The position numbers were made by a program, and so were the translations under genes. Below the pieces are notes generated by a model. The model searched no databases and had not been told where the DNA came from. It worked only from the letters and a program-made list of their open reading frames with translations. A stretch of 64,000 nucleotides of DNA from CAZAAW01 sp964483325 (lineage in GTDB: Bacteria > Pseudomonadota > Alphaproteobacteria > Rhizobiales > Kaistiaceae): positions 1 through 64,000 of the forward strand of contig CAZAAW010000009.1 of assembly GCA_964483325.1 (NCBI GenBank). The letters are read 5' to 3'. Positions 43,052-50,428 of the stretch are shown here, one piece after another. The first letter of the stretch is position 1. Each line of letters opens with the position of its first letter.

Positions 43052-45066
43052 GGTCGCGCTGGTCCGACGCCGACGCGGCCGCCGCCGTGGAGCGCTACGG
43101 CGCGGCCGGCCATAATGCCGACGTGGCGCTGCGCGTCTACACCACGCGCCTCCTCGGCGCCGATCCGTCGCTGGTGCTGCATGGCGGCGGCAATACGTCG
43201 GTGAAGACGCGGATCACCGACGCGCTCGGCGACACGCATGACGTGCTCTGCGTCAAGGGCTCCGGCTGGGACATGGCGGTGATCGAGCCGCCCGGCCTGC
43301 CGGCGGTGCGCCTGGCGCCGCTGCTGCGCCTGCGGGCGCTGGAGCGCCTCTCCGACGAGGACATGGTCAACCAGCAGCGCCTGGCGCTGATCGACAGCCG
43401 GGCGCCGAACCCGTCGGTCGAGACGCTGCTGCACGCCTTCCTGCCGCACAAATTCGTCGACCACACGCACGCCAATGCCATCCTGGCGCTGGTCGACCAA
43501 CCGGACAGCGCCGGGATCGCCGCCGAGCTGTTCGGCGATGAGATGGCCTTCGTGCCGTGGATCATGCCGGGCTTCGGCCTCGCCAAGGCCGCGGCGGCGA
43601 TCTACGAGGCGGCGCCGGGCGTGCAGGGCCTGATCCTCGACCGCCACGGCATCTTCACCTTCGCCGACAGTGCGCAGGAGGCCTACGAGGCGATGATCGC
43701 CATGGTGTCGCGCGCCGAGGAGCGCATCGGCCGCGCGACGCGCAAGAGCTTTGCCGGCGCAGCATTGCCCCCGGCGAACCTCAATGCCTTGGCGCCGCCG
43801 CTGCGCGGTGCCGTTGCCGAGGCGCTGGGCGGCGGCGCCTGGCGGCGCATGATCCTCGACTTCCGCACCGGGCCGGCGATCCGCGCCTATGTCGATGGCG
43901 CGCCTGCCGGCGGCTATGCCCGCCGCGGCGTGGCGACGCCGGACCACATCATCCGCACCAAGAACCGGCCGCTGGTCGTCGAGCCGGGCAGCGACATGCG
44001 CGCCGCCGTCGCCGCCTATGTCGAGGAATACCGCGCCTATTTCGCCGCCAACAATCCGCCTGATGCGCCGAAGAAGCCGCTCGACCCCTACCCGCGCGTC
44101 GTGCTGGTGCCGGGCCTCGGCCTGTTCGGCCTCGGCCGCAGCAAGGCCGAAGCGATGGTCGCCGCCGACCTTGCCGAGGCGACGGTTGCCGTGGTGAGCG
44201 ACGCCGAGGCGATCGGCGGCTTCACGCCGCTGACCGAGGACGAGCTGTTCGAGATGGAATACTGGTCGCTGGAACAGGCGAAGCTCGCCGGCGCCACCGA
44301 GAAGCCGCTGCAGCGCCAGGTGGCGCTGATCACCGGCGGCGCCGGGGCTATCGGCGCTGCGACGGCTAAGCTTTTTGCCGCTAACGGCGCCGAGGTCGTC
44401 GTCATGGACCGCGACGGCGAGCGGGCGGAAGCGGTTGCCGCCGGCATCGGCCGCACGACGCTGGCCGTCGCCGCCGACGTCACCGACCCGCTCTCCGTCC
44501 TGGCCGCCTTCGACCGCGTCGTCGCCACCTTTGGCGGCTTCGACATCGTCGTCTCCAATGCCGGCGCCGCCTGGCAGGGCCGCATCGGCACGGTCAGCGA
44601 CACGGCGCTGCGCGACAGCTTCGAGCTCAATTTCTTTGCCCACCAGACGGTGGCGAAGCTGGCCGTGCAGGTGATGCTGGCGCAGGGCACCGGCGGCGCG
44701 CTGCTGTTCAACGTGTCGAAGCAGGCGGTGAATCCCGGCCCGAACTTCGGCGCCTATGGCCTGCCCAAGGCGGCGACGCTGTTCCTGTCGCGCCAATACG
44801 CGCTCGACTACGGCTCGGCCGGCATTCGCGCCAACGCCGTCAACGCCGACCGCATCCGCTCCGGCCTCCTCACCGACGCCATGATCGCCCAGCGCTCCGC
44901 CGCCCGCGGCCTCAGCGAGGCCGACTACATGGCGGGCAACCTGCTCGGCGTCGAGGTGACGGCGGAAGACGTCGCCCAGGCCTTCCTGCACCAGGCGCTG
45001 GCGCTGAAGACCACCGGCTCGGTCACCACGGTCGACGGCGGCAACATCGCCGCGGCCTTGAGGTGA
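43048..45066 (+). CDS. Class II aldolase / short-chain dehydrogenase fusion (DHAP-shunt candidate)
   Basis: This 672-residue fusion has an N-terminal class II aldolase with the phosphate loop HGGGNTSVK (H45 on) and the zinc histidines H139, H141 (DHTHAN) and H200 (DRHG). The C-terminal SDR (about 423-672) has TGGAGAIG (429-436), NAG, and the catalytic S557, Y570 and K574 with correct spacing. The family includes rhamnulose-1-phosphate aldolase / lactaldehyde dehydrogenase fusions. Coupled directly to mtnK and mtnA, it most plausibly cleaves methylthioribulose-1-phosphate to DHAP plus methylthioacetaldehyde and then oxidises or reduces the aldehyde. 5-deoxyribulose-1-phosphate is an alternative substrate. 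The reaction is inferred. Confidence 0.88.
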   Translation: MRSRWSDADAAAAVERYGAAGHNADVALRVYTTRLLGADPSLVLHGGGNTSVKTRITDALGDTHDVLCVKGSGWDMAVIEPPGLPAVRLAPLLRLRALERLSDEDMVNQQRLALIDSRAPNPSVETLLHAFLPHKFVDHTHANAILALVDQPDSAGIAAELFGDEMAFVPWIMPGFGLAKAAAAIYEAAPGVQGLILDRHGIFTFADSAQEAYEAMIAMVSRAEERIGRATRKSFAGAALPPANLNALAPPLRGAVAEALGGGAWRRMILDFRTGPAIRAYVDGAPAGGYARRGVATPDHIIRTKNRPLVVEPGSDMRAAVAAYVEEYRAYFAANNPPDAPKKPLDPYPRVVLVPGLGLFGLGRSKAEAMVAADLAEATVAVVSDAEAIGGFTPLTEDELFEMEYWSLEQAKLAGATEKPLQRQVALITGGAGAIGAATAKLFAANGAEVVVMDRDGERAEAVAAGIGRTTLAVAADVTDPLSVLAAFDRVVATFGGFDIVVSNAGAAWQGRIGTVSDTALRDSFELNFFAHQTVAKLAVQVMLAQGTGGALLFNVSKQAVNPGPNFGAYGLPKAATLFLSRQYALDYGSAGIRANAVNADRIRSGLLTDAMIAQRSAARGLSEADYMAGNLLGVEVTAEDVAQAFLHQALALKTTGSVTTVDGGNIAAALR

Positions 45067-45072
45067 GCGCGC

Positions 45073-45260
45073 CACCTCTCCCATTGGGAGAGGTCGAAAA
45101 CGCGCAGCGTTTTCGGGTGAGGGACCATGGACCCCAAGGATAGGGATCGCTATCTACGCCGCGACGTGTCGAGCGTCGAGGGATCGGCCAATTCCGGGCG
45201 TCAGTAACCCTCACCCGGAAATGCTTGCGCATTTCCGACCTCTCCCGGGGGGAGAGGTGA
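45073..45260. repeat. Repeat-bounded element with internally deleted DUF559 gene
   Basis: A reverse copy (45073-45123, core CGAAAACGC-GCA-GCGTTTTCG) and a forward copy (45208-45260, core GGAAATGC..GCATTTCC) enclose an 84-bp interval. The interval has the same start and stop junctions as the intact DUF559 element 45 bp downstream, but about 270 bp is missing. It has the architecture of a MITE derived from the gene-carrying form. Confidence 0.8.
45127..45207 (+). pseudogene. Truncated DUF559 gene
   Basis: Reading from ATG gives MDPKDRDRYLRRDVSSVEG, identical to the first 19 residues of the intact DUF559 protein at 15 positions, then seven unrelated residues and TAA. The start is 4 bp from the left repeat and the stop abuts the right repeat, as in the intact copy. 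The nuclease core is gone. Confidence 0.8.
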
Positions 45261-45304
45261 AGGGGGCGCCCCATTTCTTGTCAGACCGCAGCGCTGCGGC
45301 GATC

Positions 45305-45765
45305 TTACCTCTCCCAATGGGAGAGGTCGAAAACGCGCAGCGTTTTCGGGTGAGGGACAATGGACCCCAGAGATAGAGCGCGTGATCTCCGCCGCGACAT
45401 GTCGAGTGTCGAGGGCAGGCTGTGGCTGCACCTGCGCAACCGGCAGATCAATGGCGAGAAGTTCCGGCGGCAGGTGACGATCGGCCGGTATGTCGTGGAT
45501 TTCGTCTGTCACGAGCGGCGGCTGGTCGTCGAGCTCGACGGCGAGACGCACCTTGGCCGGGAAGAGGCAGATAGGGCCCGGACAGCCGTGTTGGAAGCTG
45601 CGGGCTTCCAGGTCATTCGCTTCTGGAACAACGATGTGATGGGCAATATCGAGGGCGTGGTGGAGGCGATCGCCGAGGCCTTGGCCAACGCGGCTAACGG
45701 CGAACGTCTGTAACCCTCACCCGGAAACGCTGCGCGTTTCCGACCTCTCCCGGGGGAGAGGTGAG
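45305..45765. mobile_element. Inverted-repeat-bounded DUF559 element
   Basis: A reverse repeat copy (45305-45356) ends 3 bp before the ATG and a forward copy (45714-45765) begins immediately after the TAA, so a 354-bp gene is framed by facing repeats in a 461-bp unit. Three other facing pairs in the window hold shorter intervals. No transposase of a known family is present. Mobility is inferred from copy number and structure. Confidence 0.6.
45360..45713 (+). CDS. DUF559 (Vsr-like) endonuclease-domain protein
   Basis: This 117-residue protein has the restriction-endonuclease-like fold of DUF559, related to very-short-patch-repair nucleases. The catalytic layout is D47 (YVVDFV), then E58-x-D60 (VVELDGETH), with the family markers E19 (SSVEGRLWLHLR) and RFWNNDV. 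It is cytoplasmic and may nick or cut DNA. The ATG follows the left repeat by 3 bp and the stop touches the right repeat, with no separate promoter space, so expression would come from read-through of the aldolase operon or from within the repeat. A truncated sister lies 150 bp upstream. Confidence 0.9.
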   Translation: MDPRDRARDLRRDMSSVEGRLWLHLRNRQINGEKFRRQVTIGRYVVDFVCHERRLVVELDGETHLGREEADRARTAVLEAAGFQVIRFWNNDVMGNIEGVVEAIAEALANAANGERL

Positions 45766-45788
45766 AAGGGCGCCGCAGGGCGCCCTTC
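45765..45788 (-). terminator. Hairpin downstream of hslU
   Basis: GAAGGGCGCC (45765-45774) pairs with GGCGCCCTTC (45779-45788) around GCAG, 3 bp from the hslU stop. There is no T run on the minus strand, so it may be a 3'-end stabilising hairpin rather than a classical terminator. It abuts the right edge of the DUF559 element. Confidence 0.5.
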
Positions 45789-45791
45789 AGA

Positions 45792-47162
45792 TTACAAAAT
45801 GAACCGGCTGAGATCCGTGTTCCTTGCCAGGTCTCCGACCTGCTTCTCGACATAGGCGGCGTCGATTGACATGGTCTGGCCGTCGAGGTCGGCGGCCTTG
45901 AAGCTGAGATCGTCGAGGACGCGTTCCATCACCGTCTGCAGGCGGCGGGCGCCGATATTCTCGACCGAGGCGTTGATCTCGACGGCGATCGAGGCGATGG
46001 CGTCGATGGCGTCGTCGGTGAAGCTCAGCATCAGGCCTTCGGTCTGCATCAGGGCGATATACTGCTTGATCAGGCTCGCCTCGGTCTCCGTCAGGATGCG
46101 GCGGAAGTCCTCGCGCGACAGCGGCTTCAGCTCGACGCGGATCGGCAGGCGGCCCTGCAGCTCCGGCAGGAGGTCCGACGGCTTCGAGACATGGAAGGCG
46201 CCGGAGGCGATGAACAGGATGTGGTCGGTCTTCACCGGCCCGTACTTCGTCGCCACGGTCGTGCCCTCGATCAGCGGCAGCAGGTCGCGCTGCACGCCTT
46301 CGCGCGAGACATCGCCCCCGTAGCGGCCTTCGCGGACGGTGATCTTGTCGATCTCGTCGAGGAAGACGATGCCGTCATTCTCGACCGAGGCGATGGCCTC
46401 GGCGACGACCGACTCGTTGTCGAGCAGCTTGTCCTGCTCCTCGGCGAGGAGGATGGCGTGCGAGTCGCGCACGGTCGTCTTGCGCGTCTTGGTGCGGTTG
46501 CCGAAGGCCTTGCCGAGCATGTCGTTGATGTTCATGACGCCGACCGAGGCGCCGGGCATGCCTGGGATCTCGAAGGACGGCATGCCGTTGCCGCTGTCCT
46601 TGACCTGGATCTCGATCTCCTTGTCGTCGAGCTCGCCCTCGCGCAGCTTCTTGCGGAAGCTCTCGCGCGTCGCCGGGCTCGCCGAGGCGCCGACCAGCGC
46701 ATCGAGCGCCCGCTCCTCGGCCGACAACTCGGCCTTGGCGGAGACCTCGGAGCGCTTCTTTTCGCGCACTAGGCCGATGCCGACCTCGACCAGGTCGCGG
46801 ACGATCTGCTCGACGTCGCGGCCGACATAGCCGACCTCGGTGAACTTGGTCGCCTCGACCTTGAGGAAGGGCGCGCCGGCCAGCCTGGCGAGACGGCGGG
46901 AAATTTCCGTCTTGCCGACGCCGGTCGGGCCGATCATCAGGATGTTCTTCGGCAGCACTTCCTCGCGCATCTGGCCGGTCAGCTGCTGGCGGCGCCAGCG
47001 GTTGCGCAGGGCAATCGCCACGGCGCGCTTCGCCTCGTGCTGGCCGATGATGTAGCGGTCGAGTTCCGAGACGATTTCCCGGGGCGAGAAGCTTGTCATG
47101 CGTGTGGTCTCGGTCTGTTGGTCCGGCCGATCGTTTGCGGGGATGGGGCTATGGACGTTCAT
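45792..47162 (-). CDS. hslU: HslU ATPase of the HslUV protease
   Basis: This 456-residue AAA+ unfoldase feeds substrates to HslV. Walker A GPTGVGKT is at 78-85, Walker B IVFLDEID, and the pore GYVGRD; the C-terminal LSRFIL is the tail that activates HslV. The I-domain spans roughly 110-245. The ATG at 47162 overlaps the hslV stop (ATGA) and has GGGGAG upstream, making it better than the internal ATG at 47099. Confidence 0.97.
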   Translation of the reverse strand: MNVHSPIPANDRPDQQTETTRMTSFSPREIVSELDRYIIGQHEAKRAVAIALRNRWRRQQLTGQMREEVLPKNILMIGPTGVGKTEISRRLARLAGAPFLKVEATKFTEVGYVGRDVEQIVRDLVEVGIGLVREKKRSEVSAKAELSAEERALDALVGASASPATRESFRKKLREGELDDKEIEIQVKDSGNGMPSFEIPGMPGASVGVMNINDMLGKAFGNRTKTRKTTVRDSHAILLAEEQDKLLDNESVVAEAIASVENDGIVFLDEIDKITVREGRYGGDVSREGVQRDLLPLIEGTTVATKYGPVKTDHILFIASGAFHVSKPSDLLPELQGRLPIRVELKPLSREDFRRILTETEASLIKQYIALMQTEGLMLSFTDDAIDAIASIAVEINASVENIGARRLQTVMERVLDDLSFKAADLDGQTMSIDAAYVEKQVGDLARNTDLSRFIL

Positions 47163-47734
47163 GTGTCGCTCCCCAGCGATTCCAGGGTGACCTGGTCATT
47201 GGTGTAGATGCAGATTTCGGCGGCGATGGCCATGGCCCGGCGGGCGATCTTCTCCGGATCAGATTCCATGTCGATCAGGGCGCGCGCCGCGGCGAGGGCG
47301 TAATTGCCGCCGGAGCCGATGGCGGCGAGGCCGAGCTCGGGTTCCAGCACGTCGCCATTGCCGGTCAGCACCAGCGTGGTGCTCTTGTCGGCGACGATCA
47401 TCATCGCCTCCAGCCGGCGCAGATAGCGGTCGGTGCGCCAGTCCTTGGCGAGCTCGACCGAGGCGCGGGTCAGCTGGCCGGGATACTGCTCGAGCTTCGC
47501 CTCGAGGCGCTCGAACAGCGTGAAGGCATCGGCCGTCGAGCCGGCAAAGCCGCCGATCACGTCGCCCTTGCCGAGCGGACGGACCTTGCGGGCATTGTGC
47601 TTCATGACGGTGGCGCCGGTCGTCACCTGGCCGTCGCCGGCGATGACGACGCGGCCGCCCTTGCGCACGGAGACGATTGTCGTCCCGTGCCAGGACGCGA
47701 AGGCGGAGTCCGCGGAGGGAGAACTGTTGTTCAA
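47159..47734 (-). CDS. hslV: HslV peptidase of the HslUV protease
   Basis: This 191-residue proteasome-like peptidase has N-terminal Thr18 (HGTTIVSVRKGG), exposed after removal of a 17-residue propeptide. VVIAGDGQVTTGATVMKHNARKVRPL is the standard beta-fold start, and IGSGGNYALAAARAL follows. The start is TTG at 47734 with AAGGA 9 bp upstream; no ATG is available near the conserved region. It is divergent from hisB over 188 bp. Confidence 0.95.
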   Translation of the reverse strand: MNNSSPSADSAFASWHGTTIVSVRKGGRVVIAGDGQVTTGATVMKHNARKVRPLGKGDVIGGFAGSTADAFTLFERLEAKLEQYPGQLTRASVELAKDWRTDRYLRRLEAMMIVADKSTTLVLTGNGDVLEPELGLAAIGSGGNYALAAARALIDMESDPEKIARRAMAIAAEICIYTNDQVTLESLGSDT

Positions 47735-47922
47735 GAGGTGGTGTCCTTGTCTGGCGGATCGGCGCGGTCCGGCATCGCGGCCCCGCGGCGATCCCACGAG
47801 TGCCGGGCGGGAGGAGGAGGCCCGGCAGGTCTTATGTAGGAGCTGGCGCGCCGCCTGCAAACCGTTGCTGTGGCTTCGGTAACCTTCCCCTGCTATAGGC
47901 CGGCGCAGCAGGAGAGGGCGCC

Positions 47923-48516
47923 ATGCGCAGCGCAACGATCGAGCGGACCACAAGGGAAACCGACATCGCCGTCACCGTCGAGCTCGACGGCAGCGGCGCG
48001 GCGGATATCGCCACCGGCATCGGTTTCTTCGACCACATGCTGGAGCAGGTGGCGCGCCACGGCCTCATCGACCTGACGGTGCGCGCCAAGGGCGACCTTC
48101 ATATCGACCAGCACCATACGGTCGAGGATGTCGGCATCGCCCTCGGCCAGGCAGTCAGGAAGGCGCTCGGCGATTATCGCGGCGTCACCCGCTATGCCGA
48201 TGTCCACCTGCCAATGGACGAGGCGATGACCCGCTGCGCCATCGACATTTCCGGCCGGCCGTTTCTCGTCTGGGACGTCGCCTTCCCGCGGCCGAAGATC
48301 GGCGAGTTCGACACCGAGCTGGTGCGCGAGTTCTTCCAGGCCTTCGCGCAGAATGCCGGCATCACGCTGCATGTCGCCAATCTCTATGGCGAGAACAGCC
48401 ACCACATCGCCGAGACCTGCTTCAAGGCGCTGGCGCGCGCCCTCAGGGCCGCCATCGCCATCGACCCGCGTCAGGAGGGCCGCCTGCCGTCGACCAAGGG
48501 CCGGCTGGGCGATTGA
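47923..48516 (+). CDS. hisB: Imidazoleglycerol-phosphate dehydratase
   Basis: This 197-residue manganese enzyme catalyses the sixth step of histidine synthesis. The metal motifs FFDHMLEQVARHG, DLHIDQHHTVEDVGIALG and GENSHHIAE are complete. AGGAGAGGG precedes the ATG. It leads hisB-DUF2628-hisH; the rest of the pathway genes in the window (hisA, hisF, hisE) lie 5 kb on in the opposite direction. Confidence 0.97.
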   Translation: MRSATIERTTRETDIAVTVELDGSGAADIATGIGFFDHMLEQVARHGLIDLTVRAKGDLHIDQHHTVEDVGIALGQAVRKALGDYRGVTRYADVHLPMDEAMTRCAIDISGRPFLVWDVAFPRPKIGEFDTELVREFFQAFAQNAGITLHVANLYGENSHHIAETCFKALARALRAAIAIDPRQEGRLPSTKGRLGD

Positions 48517-48620
48517 CGGCAGAAGGACGCCGCTCCGGCGCGCGCCGGAACGCCGCGCTTGCCGCCGCGTTCCCGGGGGCGTACCCGTTAAGGGGTAAGA
48601 ACGAGCCCGAGGGGGCGTCG

Positions 48621-49115
48621 ATGACCGTCTATACCGTGCATGCGCCGCCCGGCAGCGCCGGCGCTGCCGTCGATCCGCTGGATTTCGCCTTCATCAAGGA
48701 AGGCTTCTGCTGGCCGGCGCTGTTCTTCGCGCCGCTCTGGCTGATCGTCCGCCGCTTGTGGCTGGCCCTGCTCGGCTATCTCGTCATTTCGATCGGCCTG
48801 TCGGCGCTGAGCCGCTATCTCGACGGACCGGCCATCCCGGTCATCTCCGTCCTTTTCACCTTCCTTTTCGCGCTGGAAGCCAACGAGCTGCGGCGCTGGA
48901 CCCTGACCCGCCGCGGCTGGCGCCTCGTCGGCGTCGCCGAAGGGCAGCGGCGCGACGAGGCCGAGCTGCGCTTCTTCCAGGCCTGGCTCGAGACGCCGCA
49001 TAACGGCACCGTCAGCGCCTCGCTGCCGGGGCGGACGGGCGCCGCCCCGGTGCCGCCGGCGCGGCGCGACGACGGCGTCATCGGTCTCTTCCCGACGCCT
49101 GGAGCGCCGGCTTGA
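48621..49115 (+). CDS. DUF2628 inner-membrane protein
   Basis: This 164-residue protein has about three hydrophobic segments in WPALFFAPLWLIVRRLWLAL, YLVISIGLSALS and IPVISVLFTFLFALEANEL, followed by a cytoplasmic tail. DUF2628 proteins are small inner-membrane proteins of unknown role that regularly sit between hisB and hisH in rhizobia. The ATG at 48621 has GGGGG ahead. Its stop overlaps the hisH start (TTGA). Confidence 0.85.
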   Translation: MTVYTVHAPPGSAGAAVDPLDFAFIKEGFCWPALFFAPLWLIVRRLWLALLGYLVISIGLSALSRYLDGPAIPVISVLFTFLFALEANELRRWTLTRRGWRLVGVAEGQRRDEAELRFFQAWLETPHNGTVSASLPGRTGAAPVPPARRDDGVIGLFPTPGAPA

Positions 49116-49759
49116 GCGTTGCCATCATCGATTACGGCGCCGGCAACCTGCGTTCCGCCGCCAAGGCGCTGGAGCTGGCGGCGATGCGGTCCGGCGGCGG
49201 TCCAGTCACCGTCACCTCCGATCCTGCCGTGGTCGCCAAGGCCGACCGGGTTGTCCTTCCCGGCGACGGCGCCTTTGCCGACTGCCGGCACAATCTCGAC
49301 GCCATCCCCGGCATGATCGACGCCATCGACGAGGCGATCGACGAGCGCGCCGTGCCGTTCTTCGGCATCTGCGTCGGCATGCAGCTGCTGGCGACGCGCG
49401 GCCTGGAGCATGGCATCACGCCCGGACTTGCCCGCATTCCGGGCGAGGTGCGGCTGGTCGAGCCGGACGATGCGGCGCTCAAGGTGCCGCACATGGGCTG
49501 GAACACGCTGGAGCCCGCGGCGCCGCACCCGGTGCTGGCCGGCATTCCGCTCGGCGCCGACGGCTGGCACGCCTATTTCCTGCATGCCTATCACCTCGTC
49601 CCGGAAACGCCGGACTGGGTCGTCGCCACCGCCGAGTATGGCGGGCCGGTGACGGCGGTGGTGGCGCGCGACAACATTGCCGGAACCCAGTTTCATCCCG
49701 AGAAGAGCCAGAAGCTCGGTCTCGCGCTGCTCGCCAATTTCCTCGCCTGGCGCCCCTGA
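49112..49759 (+). CDS. hisH: Imidazole glycerol phosphate synthase subunit HisH
   Basis: This 215-residue class I glutamine amidotransferase supplies ammonia to HisF. The nucleophile Cys lies in FFGICVGMQLLA and the His-Glu pair in GTQFHPEKSQ; IIDYGAGNLRS is the usual start. It begins with TTG at 49112, GGAG 8 bp upstream, overlapping the DUF2628 stop. Its partner hisF is 4.3 kb away on the other strand. Confidence 0.96.
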   Translation: MSVAIIDYGAGNLRSAAKALELAAMRSGGGPVTVTSDPAVVAKADRVVLPGDGAFADCRHNLDAIPGMIDAIDEAIDERAVPFFGICVGMQLLATRGLEHGITPGLARIPGEVRLVEPDDAALKVPHMGWNTLEPAAPHPVLAGIPLGADGWHAYFLHAYHLVPETPDWVVATAEYGGPVTAVVARDNIAGTQFHPEKSQKLGLALLANFLAWRP

Positions 49760-49832
49760 CAACGCCGCCTCCACGCCGCATCACCCTGACCGGACGGCTG
49801 CGGCCGTACCGGCGCAGCCTTGCAGAAGGCCC

Positions 49833-50345
49833 ATGACCTTTTCCGTCGACGAAATCTCTTCCGCCCTTTTCAGCCGCGCCTTTGCCAACCTGAAGGTCGT
49901 CCTTCGTCTGGGTGAAGAGCACGCCGATGCGGCCGGCATCCCGCATCAGGAGCTCCTGTCGGCGCGCCTGGCGCCCGACATGCTCGACCTGACGGCGCAG
50001 GTGCAGCGCGCCTCCGACACCTCGAAATTCGCCGTGGCCCGGCTTGCCGATGTCACGCCGCCGGTCTTTGCCGACGAGGAGAAGAGCTTTGCGGAGCTGC
50101 AGGAGCGCATCGACCGCACCGTCGCCTTCTTCGCCACCGTCACGCCGGCCGCCCTTACCGCCGGCCTCGATCGCATGGTGGAGCTGAAGAAGCGCAGTGG
50201 CACGGTCGTGCTGTCGGGGCGGCACTATCTGCTGCGGCAGGCGGTCCCCAATTTCTTCTTCCACGTCACCACCGCCTACGACATCCTGCGCCACAAGGGC
50301 GTGCCGCTCGGCAAGCGCTTCTTCATCGGCCCGCTGGAGGACTGA
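49833..50345 (+). CDS. DUF1993 family protein
   Basis: This 170-residue soluble protein has the DUF1993 pattern (LLSARLAPDMLDLTAQVQRASD, FADEEKSFAELQERIDRT, NFFFHVTTAYDILRHKGVPLGKRFFIG). The predicted fold is a DinB/YfiT-like four-helix bundle; no function is established. The ATG at 49833 starts the domain; the frame extends upstream into hisH without support. It lies between hisH and the kinase and may share their transcript. Confidence 0.85.
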   Translation: MTFSVDEISSALFSRAFANLKVVLRLGEEHADAAGIPHQELLSARLAPDMLDLTAQVQRASDTSKFAVARLADVTPPVFADEEKSFAELQERIDRTVAFFATVTPAALTAGLDRMVELKKRSGTVVLSGRHYLLRQAVPNFFFHVTTAYDILRHKGVPLGKRFFIGPLED

Positions 50346-50428
50346 TCCTTCGTCCGCCGGACAGCCCCGTCCCCATCCGGTATGATGCCGCCAGGGCTGC
50401 CCCGGTCGGGGCGGCGGGCGGAGACGGC

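Noticed and set aside
45073..45765. CRISPR array
   Set aside because: The repeats are palindromic, alternate in orientation, vary in sequence and are not evenly spaced; one interval is a gene. No cas genes are present.
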